DNA from: Desulfomonile tiedjei DSM 6799
Lineage (GTDB): Bacteria > Desulfobacterota > Desulfomonilia > Desulfomonilales > Desulfomonilaceae
Length of the DNA stretch: 64,000 bases
Reading direction: 5' to 3'
Assembly (NCBI RefSeq): GCF_000266945.1
Contig: NC_018025.1
Span: 3,538,001-3,602,000, forward strand
The position numbers and the translations under genes were made by a program. Numbering within the stretch: the stretch's first letter is position 1; every line of letters begins with the position of its first letter. The notes under the pieces were generated by a model. It did not search any database and was not told the origin of the DNA. It saw nothing but the letters and a program-made list of their open reading frames with translations. Positions 27,999 to 35,276 of this stretch are shown in pieces.

Positions 27999-29306
27999 TT
28001 ATGAACATCGACAGGTGCTGCAGCCGGCCATTTTTATCCTCTCGCTAAATGCTTCAACACGTGTCTTGATCTGTTCCACATCTTCCATGCTGTAGTCGGT
28101 ATCGATTCTCAAGGTCGGTATTCCTGCCTCTTCAAGAGCTTTCTCCACCGGTAGCGATTCAATCTGATACGGCTGGCAGAACTGCAGGCCGTAATGGATA
28201 ACTCCATCTGCCTTATAATCGTTGAACATCTGCTTGACGTGATTGAGTCGATCCGAATTCGGAGTGAAGATAGCGCAGTCCACTTTGAAATATCTGTCCA
28301 CTATGGACTCCATCAGCTCATCAACAGTGCTGCCTGAGGCATCAGTCTGATTGCGTGTGCCCCGCTCTCCTACACACGATTCTTCTCCCACGATTACTGC
28401 TCCCGATGATTCAATAACCCACGGAAGCTTCCAGTTAGGCACGGCCATGGGGCAACCGGACAACAGAATGCGAGGCGCTCCTTTTTTATCGAGGCCTTTC
28501 CCTTCGCGAATTCTCCCCTCAAGCTCATCACAGAGCTTGTTGACTGAATCCGTGAACCGAATGGGATCGTCATAGAAAAATACCTGGTTGATCAAGAGCG
28601 CATCCAAGCCGGAAATGGGCAGAGGATCGGCTTTCCTCAATTGGGAAAGGCGATGAACAGCTTTGCGCTTGTTATTCACTATCTCAATGCCTTTCTTGAG
28701 ACGATCGGCATCTATGGTTACCCCGGTAAGCTCTTCCACGGTCTTCTTGAATTTGTCGTATTCGGCCCTCAAAACAGATCTGCCTTCGTTCGATTTGGTC
28801 TGAGGCAAGTCCATCACGTAGAGGTTTGGAACCAGGGCGTCCAACACCTCATAAGACTTCTTCTTGCCGTCACAGGTATTTTCTCCCACGATCATATCGG
28901 ACGACTCGATATAAGGGCATACCTTGCCGAGCTTGAACCCGAATGCGGACTTAATGAGAGAGCATGTATTGCGGGGAAGCAGCTTTTCCACTTCTTCCGT
29001 GGCGAAATCCGCGCCTGTGCACAATCCCACGAGGGTGGCATCAGCAGCTCTGATGATTTCTTCGGGCACGAAAACACAGAAAGAGCCGATAACCTTGTGC
29101 CCTTCTTTCTTGCCATCGACAAGCTCTTTGACTCGCAAGCCATGGACCTCGCTCATGACGAAGTTGAAGTAATCCATCCCTTGCGGTCGATCGGTTTGGC
29201 TCAAGAAGATGTCCTGATAACCTTTTCCCAGCACCTGGAGAAGAGCGTCATGCGATGCCAAATCCAATCCGAGATCTTTCCACATCTGCTCGTACGTGGC
29301 AGCCAT
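27999..29306 (-). CDS. 2-hydroxyacyl-CoA dehydratase/BcrC-family protein, probable double-cubane cluster protein
   Basis: A 435-residue member of the HgdB/BcrC family of ATP-dependently activated Fe-S enzymes. Conserved Cys positions include GLCTGAD, SLIKSAFGFKLGKVCPYIE, VGENTCDGKKK, LSGCPM, GEESCVGERG and GLQFCQPYQ, with a Cys-rich tail GCSTCRCS. Only one dehydratase-family subunit is encoded beside one activator, without the second subunit or CoA-transferase that true 2-hydroxyacyl-CoA dehydratases need. That single-subunit-plus-activator arrangement is characteristic of the YjiM/YjiL and double-cubane cluster proteins, which bind an [8Fe-9S] cluster. AAAAGGAGG lies upstream of the ATG. Substrate is unknown; participation in aromatic or acyl-CoA reduction is possible but less likely. 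Confidence 0.8.
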   Translation of the reverse strand: MAATYEQMWKDLGLDLASHDALLQVLGKGYQDIFLSQTDRPQGMDYFNFVMSEVHGLRVKELVDGKKEGHKVIGSFCVFVPEEIIRAADATLVGLCTGADFATEEVEKLLPRNTCSLIKSAFGFKLGKVCPYIESSDMIVGENTCDGKKKSYEVLDALVPNLYVMDLPQTKSNEGRSVLRAEYDKFKKTVEELTGVTIDADRLKKGIEIVNNKRKAVHRLSQLRKADPLPISGLDALLINQVFFYDDPIRFTDSVNKLCDELEGRIREGKGLDKKGAPRILLSGCPMAVPNWKLPWVIESSGAVIVGEESCVGERGTRNQTDASGSTVDELMESIVDRYFKVDCAIFTPNSDRLNHVKQMFNDYKADGVIHYGLQFCQPYQIESLPVEKALEEAGIPTLRIDTDYSMEDVEQIKTRVEAFSERIKMAGCSTCRCS

Positions 29307-29558
29307 AGTGCCTCCTTTTCTGTCAGCCGGAATAACCCCGCGAAGCGGCGTTTATTATAATTACCTATACTTTCAATCGGCATAGTCTATCGTCATGGCG
29401 CTGCCGTTGTCAAGCCCGTACGGAGCAATGAATGCATCGAGAATGACAGGACGCTGACCTCATTGAATGCTTGGGATGACCACATTTTCATAGACAAGAA
29501 ATGCGCAGTTGGGTTACGTCAACAGATGGTACGCTTAAATCCGGTACGGAGGAGAAGA

Positions 29559-30206
29559 ATGAAGCTTCCGGCTGACAACGACGGTTTTACCTACTCGCAT
29601 CTCGACGAGAAGGATCTGGAAGACGTGGCGGAAACGATGTCATTGTCTTTTACGGACGGTTCGGAACCGACAGCGCGTGCTCTGGGGCTTGCAAAAGAGG
29701 ATTTCAAACAATTCTCGGATGCCGTGTTGCCCAAATTACTTTGCCAGGATCTTTCTTTTGTCGCTCGGGATTCGCAATCCGGTGAAATCGCAGGCACCCT
29801 ATTGAACGAAAAGATGTCGCTTGACTTGCCGGTGAGCCCGATTCAGTTTCCATGGTCAGCTCCTGTGATTGCACTCGCTGCTCATCTTTATAATATCTAT
29901 TATCAGAGAATTGCGCAGAGCCCGCCTGACTCGCTGCACATATTTATGCTTGCAATCCAAGGACCTTTTCGCGGAAAAGGAATTGGTCACCAGCTTTTGA
30001 AACTGTCTCTGGAGCACGCTCGTAGCTGGGGATACAGTCGGGCGGTCGTGGAAGCCACGGGACTCGTATCGCAGCATATCTTTCGGAAAGCCGGATTCTT
30101 TCCTTGCGTGGAAGTGCCCTATGCGAGGTTTGAATGCGATGGAAAGAGGCCCTTTGCAAACACAGGAGAGCATCCCAGCATCATGTTAATGGACATGGAC
30201 CTTTGA
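29559..30206 (+). CDS. GNAT-family acetyltransferase
   Basis: A ~215-residue N-acetyltransferase. The acetyl-CoA binding motif is QGPFRGKGIGHQLL (R/Q-x-x-G-x-G/A) at about residue 135, followed by the helix and the RKAGF motif typical of the fold end. The start at the ATG preceded by GGAGGAG gives a compact protein; the longer frame from 29463 has a basic, low-conservation leader. It overlaps the start region of the following DUF429 gene. The acceptor amine is unknown. Confidence 0.82.
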   Translation: MKLPADNDGFTYSHLDEKDLEDVAETMSLSFTDGSEPTARALGLAKEDFKQFSDAVLPKLLCQDLSFVARDSQSGEIAGTLLNEKMSLDLPVSPIQFPWSAPVIALAAHLYNIYYQRIAQSPPDSLHIFMLAIQGPFRGKGIGHQLLKLSLEHARSWGYSRAVVEATGLVSQHIFRKAGFFPCVEVPYARFECDGKRPFANTGEHPSIMLMDMDL

Positions 30207-31201
30207 TTAAGGATTGTCGAACCCTCAAGCCAGGCCCGAAAACTTTCCCAGGATTGGTCGTGCATGCCGATTGGAGTTCAGCTCCTGCCAAACGATGGAT
30301 GACCGTTGCGGAGCTTGAAGGGTCAAGCTACCTCGTGAACACCCCTGAACCGGCCGGAGATGTGCATACATTTCTTCCTCGGCTTCTCTCACGTGCAGAA
30401 GGCGCCAAGATTGTAGTCGGCTTTGATTTTCCCATCGGATTACCCATGGCCTATGCTGAGAAGGCTGGCATAACAGATTTCGTCCGGGCGCTTCTGCAAT
30501 TCGGCACTGGAGTATGGAGTCGTTTCTACGATCCGGCCGAGACTGCATCGGACATCAGCATATACAGGCCGTTCTATCCAGCCCGTCCCGGCGGTACGAC
30601 GCATGCGCACCTGGTCCAGGGTTTGGGAGTCGCCACTATAAACGATCTCCGGAGAGTATGCGAACGGTCACAACCGGGTCGGAATGCGGCATGTCCGCTC
30701 TTCTGGACTCTGGGAGCTAACCAAGTCGGTCGAGCTGCTATCATCGGGTGGCGCGATGTCCTTGCACCTGCAATTCGTGATGGGCGAGACGTTGCCCTCT
30801 GGCCTTTTCAAGGCAGTCTGCAGCAGCTCATTGAAGATCATGACTGCGTGGTGGCAGAGACGTATCCCGCAGAAGCATGCCTGCATGTAGGGTTCACTCC
30901 TCCGGGAAGAGGTTGGAGCAAGCGACTTCAGGAGCATCGAAAGAATAAAGCGACGTTTGTGCTGGACTGGCTGAGCAGGCGTCCGGTCCGGTTCACCACG
31001 GAACTCTTGAATCAGGTAGTGGATGGGTTCGGATCGACTCCGAATGGGGAGGATCGATTCGATTCCTTTATGGGGCTACTCTCTGTAATAGAGGTTACAG
31101 CGGGTGGACGTTCGGAAGGTGCTCCCGACGATCCGGTCATGCGACAGATAGAAGGCTGGATATTGGGGCAGGACGGCTCCGCTAATACGCTGGTTTGGTG
31201 A
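30203..31201 (+). CDS. DUF429 family protein (predicted RNase H-like fold)
   Basis: A ~332-residue protein of the DUF429 type: VVHADWSSAPAKRW near the N terminus, VGFDFPIGLP, and acidic residues VAETYPAEA and DGFGSTPNGEDRFDS in the second half, compatible with metal-binding positions of an RNase H-like core. The start is uncertain: a TTG at 30203 overlaps the stop of the GNAT gene, an ATG at 30134 lies inside it, and a GTG in the VVHADW region is possible. Tight overlap suggests co-expression with the acetyltransferase. Its biological role is not known. Confidence 0.7.
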   Translation: MIKDCRTLKPGPKTFPGLVVHADWSSAPAKRWMTVAELEGSSYLVNTPEPAGDVHTFLPRLLSRAEGAKIVVGFDFPIGLPMAYAEKAGITDFVRALLQFGTGVWSRFYDPAETASDISIYRPFYPARPGGTTHAHLVQGLGVATINDLRRVCERSQPGRNAACPLFWTLGANQVGRAAIIGWRDVLAPAIRDGRDVALWPFQGSLQQLIEDHDCVVAETYPAEACLHVGFTPPGRGWSKRLQEHRKNKATFVLDWLSRRPVRFTTELLNQVVDGFGSTPNGEDRFDSFMGLLSVIEVTAGGRSEGAPDDPVMRQIEGWILGQDGSANTLVW

Positions 31202-31253
31202 CGCAACAGCTTGTTACCATGCAAAGCGTAGATGAAACACTGCAAAACTTCCC

Positions 31254-31281
31254 TCGACAGTGTCTCAGGAAAGCATATAAT
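31254..31281 (+). promoter_or_regulatory. Predicted sigma-70 promoter for the antitoxin-toxin module
   Basis: TCGACA at 31254-31259 and a perfect TATAAT at 31276-31281 with 16-base spacing, about 20 bases before the antitoxin ATG. GGAGG at 31290-31294 is the ribosome binding site. Confidence 0.6.
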
Positions 31282-31301
31282 ATGGTCATGGAGGCACACT
31301 G

Positions 31302-31523
31302 ATGATCCGAACCGTTGAAGCCACAATTGACGAACAGGGAAATGTCACACTCCTGGAGCCCGTGCAATTGACCTCCGTACGACGTGCACTTGTGACCATA
31401 CTTGAAGACGAACCCGCTGTAGCAGCAAATGAAACATCTATTCTGAGCGAACCGGCCCTTGCCAAGGATTGGAATCGGCCGGAGGAGGATGCTGCGTGGC
31501 AACACCTTCAGCCGGAGCGGTAG
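31302..31523 (+). CDS. Small antitoxin (AbrB/DUF104-like) of a MazF/PemK-type module
   Basis: A 73-residue protein: beta-strand-rich N terminus (EATIDEQGNVTLLEP) that would bind DNA, and an acidic, Trp-containing tail (ALAKDWNRPEEDAAW) that would wrap the toxin in this family. It has its own promoter and ribosome binding site. The expected toxin start overlaps its last codons (GTG at 31496), but the toxin is truncated, so this antitoxin is probably an orphan. It could still act as a repressor or neutralise a homologous toxin elsewhere. Confidence 0.78.
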   Translation: MIRTVEATIDEQGNVTLLEPVQLTSVRRALVTILEDEPAVAANETSILSEPALAKDWNRPEEDAAWQHLQPER

Positions 31524-31615
31524 TACTTGTCTCTTTTCCGTTCTCCGATCTGTCAAGGAGTATCCATTTGTATGAAAAGAAGGGGCATCTATATAGATAT
31601 CAGCTACTTGTTTGA
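31496..31615 (+). pseudogene. Truncated MazF/PemK-type toxin remnant
   Basis: From the GTG at 31496, behind GGAGGAGGAT, the frame reads VATPSAGAVVLVSFPFSDLSR, the start of a MazF/PemK-like endoribonuclease (VLVSFPFSD is the first strand of the fold). It then departs into SIHLYEKKGHLYRYQLLV and stops at 31613-31615 after 39 codons. The usual ~110 residues, including the conserved core, are missing. The sequence after 31620 is repeat-rich, so the 3' part was probably lost by deletion or element insertion. Confidence 0.72.
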
Positions 31616-31707
31616 CTAAGTTTACATAATATCCCCTGCGATTGTAAGCTACTCTTTTCATTGCTGGTTGTGGCCGCTCTGGCCATGGATGTTCAGTTAT
31701 TCGTGGG

Positions 31708-31958
31708 TAAAATCCCCCCTACCCCCCTTTATGAAAGGGGGGTAAAGAAGCAACGTGCAATTCCCTCCTTAGTAAAGGGGGTTAGTGGCATAGGCGTCAA
31801 AATAAGAATCAGGCATAGGATGTGATGACCACAGCGAACCGCATCGTTTTTGCCAAGGTGTCTGAATGACTGTCATTGCGAGGAGCGCAGCGACGTGGCA
31901 ATCGCCTGGGATCAGGCGCTTAATTTCAGGCGGTTGTTTCGCTCGCAATGACATGCTC
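31708..31958. repeat. Family C hairpin plus CATTGCGAG composite repeat
   Basis: CCCCCCTACCCCCCTTTATGAAAGGGGGGT forms a hairpin at 31713-31744. It is followed from 31755 by the composite seen at 8699-8945, ending in CGCTCGCAATGACATGC. No gene lies between 31616 and 32095. Confidence 0.7.
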
Positions 31959-32011
31959 AATGAAAGGAATTCATATAGCGAACAATCTTCATATATGTAG
32001 CCATAATATTG

Positions 32012-32085
32012 AGAGTTTTTGGGGAGGGGTCCGGGGAACCCTTTTTTGCAAAAAAGGGTTCCCCGGAAATTCTTCCCAATAATCG
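32012..32085. terminator. Family D hairpin, strong terminator-like stem
   Basis: CCGGGGAACCCTTTTTT-GC-AAAAAAGGGTTCCCCGG is an almost perfect long stem at ~32029-32067, flanked by GAGAGTTTTTGGGGAGGGG and AAATTCTTCCC. It lies just downstream of the minus-strand glycosyltransferase and would terminate transcription from either side. Confidence 0.7.
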
Positions 32086-32095
32086 CTATATTGGG

Positions 32096-33316
32096 CTACA
32101 GGGATGAAAACAGCGCATCGAATTCTTCTGCTGTGGAATCCCAACTCACACCGGACTTGACGAGAAAATCATGGCCGGCTGCTCCCATACGTGCCCGCAA
32201 GTCCGGGTCGGAGACAAGACGGATGAGGCACTTCCGCAGTTCTTCCACATCACCGGGTTCCACCAGGAAGGCAGTCTCCCCTTCCCTCACCATGTCAGGT
32301 ATTCCGCCGATGCGAGTGGAAATCACCGGGAGCCCCGAAGCCATTGCCTCGTTCACCACATTCGGGCGTCCTTCCATGTAACTGGGCAAGCACAATAAAT
32401 CCGTGTGGCGCATCAACCTTGCCACTGCTTCAGGAGGGAGTAATCCTCTCCACTCCGTGTTGTCGGCAAGTCCGAGCCGCTTGGACAAAGCTTTTAGCAC
32501 CTCCAGGTCAGGGCCGTCTCCCACAATCGTGAGGTGAGCTTTCTCAAGCTCCGGGTCCGCAAGCGCATCCAGCAAATCGTGAAGTCCTTTTCGAGCAATC
32601 AGGCTGCCGACGAATAGTATCCGGACATGTTCCCGTATTCGTCTCGGTTCCGATGGCGGATGGAACATCTCCACATCCACCCCGAACCGCGGCACGCGAC
32701 ATTTTTCGCGGTCGATCCCGAGATCGAGCATGATGTCTCTTAGTTCGCGGCTGACGGGAACGATCAGAGATGCCCTTTTGGTGACGAATTTCGTGAGTTT
32801 GCGCCAGATGTAGCGATCACGTGCCAGGTACCCGTCATCGCCTCTGAAGGAAATAACCAGCGGCTTTCGCGTCAACATGCCTGCGACCGCACCGACAATT
32901 CCCGCGCCAAGCCAATTCGCATAGATAAGATCCATGTGACGGGCTTCCGATATGGCTTTCAGGAGAAATACCAGCATCATCGGAAAGACCTGCAACTTCG
33001 CGAGGAAACTCTTTGCCATGTTTTCGGGAATACCACCCGCACCGATCGTTAGCCTTTCCAGGAATCTCGGGAAAAAATAGCCGAAACGCACAGTTTCAAT
33101 GCCGCTCAAGAAACGCCTGCCGTAAAACTGCCCGTTTGACGGAGCAACCACTCGAAGCTCGTACCCGCGGCGCTTCAGTGCACCCAACAATTTGGCAATG
33201 AAGATTCCTGAAGGATCTTTTTCATCAGATGGATACGAAGTCGTGAGAACCAGAACCTTGGGTTTTCGCTGCCTCTTTTCGGGCTTACGATGCGTGGATT
33301 GTTTGGGTTTCTTCAC
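32096..33316 (-). CDS. Family 4 glycosyltransferase
   Basis: A 406-residue GT-B glycosyltransferase with a basic, Lys/Arg-rich N terminus followed by VLVLTTSYPSDEKDPSGIF. The C-terminal nucleotide-binding domain has ILFVGSLIARKGLHDLLDA, VGDGPDL and the EX7E motif region LCLPSYMEGRPNVVNEAMASG with both Glu residues present. It probably elongates a lipid-linked or surface glycan from an activated sugar. It is transcribed with the SAM hydrolase gene upstream (43 bases apart), which seems functionally unrelated. Confidence 0.9.
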   Translation of the reverse strand: MKKPKQSTHRKPEKRQRKPKVLVLTTSYPSDEKDPSGIFIAKLLGALKRRGYELRVVAPSNGQFYGRRFLSGIETVRFGYFFPRFLERLTIGAGGIPENMAKSFLAKLQVFPMMLVFLLKAISEARHMDLIYANWLGAGIVGAVAGMLTRKPLVISFRGDDGYLARDRYIWRKLTKFVTKRASLIVPVSRELRDIMLDLGIDREKCRVPRFGVDVEMFHPPSEPRRIREHVRILFVGSLIARKGLHDLLDALADPELEKAHLTIVGDGPDLEVLKALSKRLGLADNTEWRGLLPPEAVARLMRHTDLLCLPSYMEGRPNVVNEAMASGLPVISTRIGGIPDMVREGETAFLVEPGDVEELRKCLIRLVSDPDLRARMGAAGHDFLVKSGVSWDSTAEEFDALFSSL

Positions 33317-33358
33317 TGTTTCACCCGTTGTACGATCTCCATAGCGCCTGGCGGTTTC

Positions 33359-34132
33359 TTACCAGAGGATCCGGATTTTGTCACCTGTCTCTATATGGAG
33401 CTCTGCTGAAGCATTTCCTCGGTTGACGGCCACTTCGAGCAATCCGAAACTGTTGATCAGTGCGACCGGTTCGTGAAAGGGGACTTCTGCGAAATATCTG
33501 CTGAGCCGTGGAATACGTGTCCCGGCAATACGGATCTCTCGAACCGTGCGGTCCAGCAAATCAGCCGGAATGTTGGTTGTAACATTGCCGAAGCGATCTG
33601 TGTAAATGGCTTCTCCTTCAATTGCGCTCGCACTCCTGACGGGCTTCGGAACCGTCAACGTTACCGGTTTCTCCACGACCGGACCGATGCTCTCGAACAT
33701 TTTCCCTGCACTCAGATGAGCAGCAGCGGGAGCAAAAATGTCACGTCCGTGAAAAGTCGCATACGGCTCCGGAAGCATGAATTCGGGATTGCGAATCTCT
33801 CGGACTTCCACGTCTGCTGACTCGTTCAAAATGAAGGTGAACAGGCCGTTATCAGGACCCACGTAATAGCCTGTTCTTGTTCTGACAGCTAAACCTCGCC
33901 TTTGACTGCCGACTCCAGGATCGATTACTCCGACATGCACGGCAGTCGGCGGGAAGTACTTGCGGATTCCGTTGAGGACAAGCGCACCCTCCAGTATGGA
34001 GAAAGGTTCTATGTCATGGGTTACGTCCACGATCCGTGCTTCGGGGAAGATCCCGAGAATAACCCCTTTCATCTGGGCCGTGAAACCGTCTCTTGTGCCG
34101 AAATCCGTAGTGAGAGTCACGATGGAAATCAC
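33359..34132 (-). CDS. SAM hydroxide adenosyltransferase (DUF62 / fluorinase-like family)
   Basis: A ~257-residue enzyme that, in its family, hydrolyses S-adenosylmethionine to adenosine and methionine. Hallmarks: TLTTDFGTRDGFTAQMKG at the N terminus, DVTHDIEPF, IDPGVGSQRRGLAV, GPDNGLFTF, GRDIFAPAAAHL and DRFGNVTTNI. DPGVGxxRR and the His in GRDIF region are the hydroxide-forming (not fluorinase) type. The start is the GTG preceded by AGGAG at six bases; the longer frame to 34192 would run into the divergent comF promoter. The physiological role of this family remains poorly defined. Confidence 0.88.
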   Translation of the reverse strand: MISIVTLTTDFGTRDGFTAQMKGVILGIFPEARIVDVTHDIEPFSILEGALVLNGIRKYFPPTAVHVGVIDPGVGSQRRGLAVRTRTGYYVGPDNGLFTFILNESADVEVREIRNPEFMLPEPYATFHGRDIFAPAAAHLSAGKMFESIGPVVEKPVTLTVPKPVRSASAIEGEAIYTDRFGNVTTNIPADLLDRTVREIRIAGTRIPRLSRYFAEVPFHEPVALINSFGLLEVAVNRGNASAELHIETGDKIRILW

Positions 34133-34140
34133 GATATCTC

Positions 34141-34169
34141 CTGCAATACGCGTTGACAAGCTGTATAAT
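34141..34169 (+). promoter_or_regulatory. Predicted promoter for comF
   Basis: A perfect TATAAT at 34164-34169 with a weak -35 (CTGCAA at 34141-34146) and 17-base spacing. It lies in the divergent region, ~80 bases before the comF start. Confidence 0.4.
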
Positions 34170-34248
34170 ACTTGATTAAGTCTTGGCATCAAGAGAACAG
34201 TGCTTCACAATTCCTCTCGGTATCCCTCGTACGAGCAAGGGACAAACA

Positions 34249-35034
34249 ATGCTGAAAGACGGGATTACGGATTTCATCCAAACGCTTTCGGATCTAGTCT
34301 TTCCTCCTGCCTGCCATTTCTGCGATTCTCCGGAGGTTGAGTCGGGCTTTGAGATCTGCGCGGATTGTGCGGAATCCATCACCCGCATAGAGCCGCCGAT
34401 TTGTGCCCAATGCGGCCTGCCGCTGGCTCACAATACCACACATGAGATGCTGTTTTGCGGAACATGTCTAACAGATCCGCCTGCGTACGGAACGGCCCGT
34501 TTTGGCACAGCTTATGAAGGCGATTTGAGGCAAGCTCTCAAGAATTTCAAGTACAACGGTCAATTACGTCTTTCATCGGCTCTTGGACAACTCTTGTCGG
34601 AAGCCTTCTTCCGATATTACGATCCCGCTCAATTCGACGTCATAGTGCCGGTTCCGATTCACCGCAAGAAATTACTGGAACGGGGATTCAATCAGGCGGT
34701 AATACTCGCTCGAAAACTTTCGAAGAATACCGGGATTCCGCTCGATAGAAATAGTTTCAAGAAGATCCGCGATACACCTGCGCAAGCCCGGCTCTCCAAG
34801 AAGGAAAGGCAGCGTAACCTGAAGGGTTCTTTTCAAGTTTCTCGCCTGAATGCTATAAAGGATAAACGTATTTTGCTCGTGGACGATGTCGCAACCACCG
34901 GTTCAACCATCACAGAGGCTTCACGGACACTACACAAGGCGGGAGCCGCACAGGTAAGCGTTCTCGTCCTCGCTCTTACGCTTCCCGGCAAAAGCGAGCC
35001 GGAGGGGAGTACCAATGCGCATTCAAAGAGATAA
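34249..35034 (+). CDS. comF: ComF family phosphoribosyltransferase-like protein
   Basis: A ~261-residue protein. The N-terminal double zinc ribbon has CHFC..CADC and CAQCG..CGTC pairs. The type I phosphoribosyltransferase domain follows with VPVPIHRKKLLERGFNQA and the PRPP loop LLVDDVATTGSTI. ComF proteins assist DNA uptake in competent bacteria, and many anaerobes retain one without obvious competence. AAGGGA precedes the chosen ATG, and the 22 residues from 34183 are ignored. It is followed by the three-hairpin structure that probably terminates transcription. Confidence 0.9.
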   Translation: MLKDGITDFIQTLSDLVFPPACHFCDSPEVESGFEICADCAESITRIEPPICAQCGLPLAHNTTHEMLFCGTCLTDPPAYGTARFGTAYEGDLRQALKNFKYNGQLRLSSALGQLLSEAFFRYYDPAQFDVIVPVPIHRKKLLERGFNQAVILARKLSKNTGIPLDRNSFKKIRDTPAQARLSKKERQRNLKGSFQVSRLNAIKDKRILLVDDVATTGSTITEASRTLHKAGAAQVSVLVLALTLPGKSEPEGSTNAHSKR

Positions 35035-35035
35035 G

Positions 35036-35205
35036 ATCTGGGAAACCCTTCTTGTAAGAAGTGTTTCCCAGACCCTTCCCAAGAACTTTTAATATTCGCC
35101 TAACACCAGAGTTTTTCTAACGAAAAACTCTGGTGTTAGGCGAGTGCTAAAAGTTTTTTGGAGGGTTCGGGGACCTTTTTTACAAAAAGGTCCCCGGATA
35201 TTACT
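35036..35205. repeat. Three-hairpin composite repeat with a 21-bp perfect central palindrome
   Basis: The left hairpin is GGGAAACCCTTCTT..AAGAAGTGTTTCCC. The central palindrome has perfect 21-bp arms at 35097-35117 and 35122-35142 with a 4-base loop (TAAC). The right hairpin is GGGGACCTTTTTT..AAAAAGGTCCCC. Imperfectly mirrored linkers (AACTTTTAATATT and GTGCTAAAAGTT) join them. A similar arrangement with a different central palindrome occurs at 61020-61160. Confidence 0.85.
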
Positions 35206-35276
35206 GCTTTGAAAGCGAATCCGAAACAAGGGACTGCAGGCTCGCTGCGGTCATGTTTTAGCCGAAAGGAGAAGCA

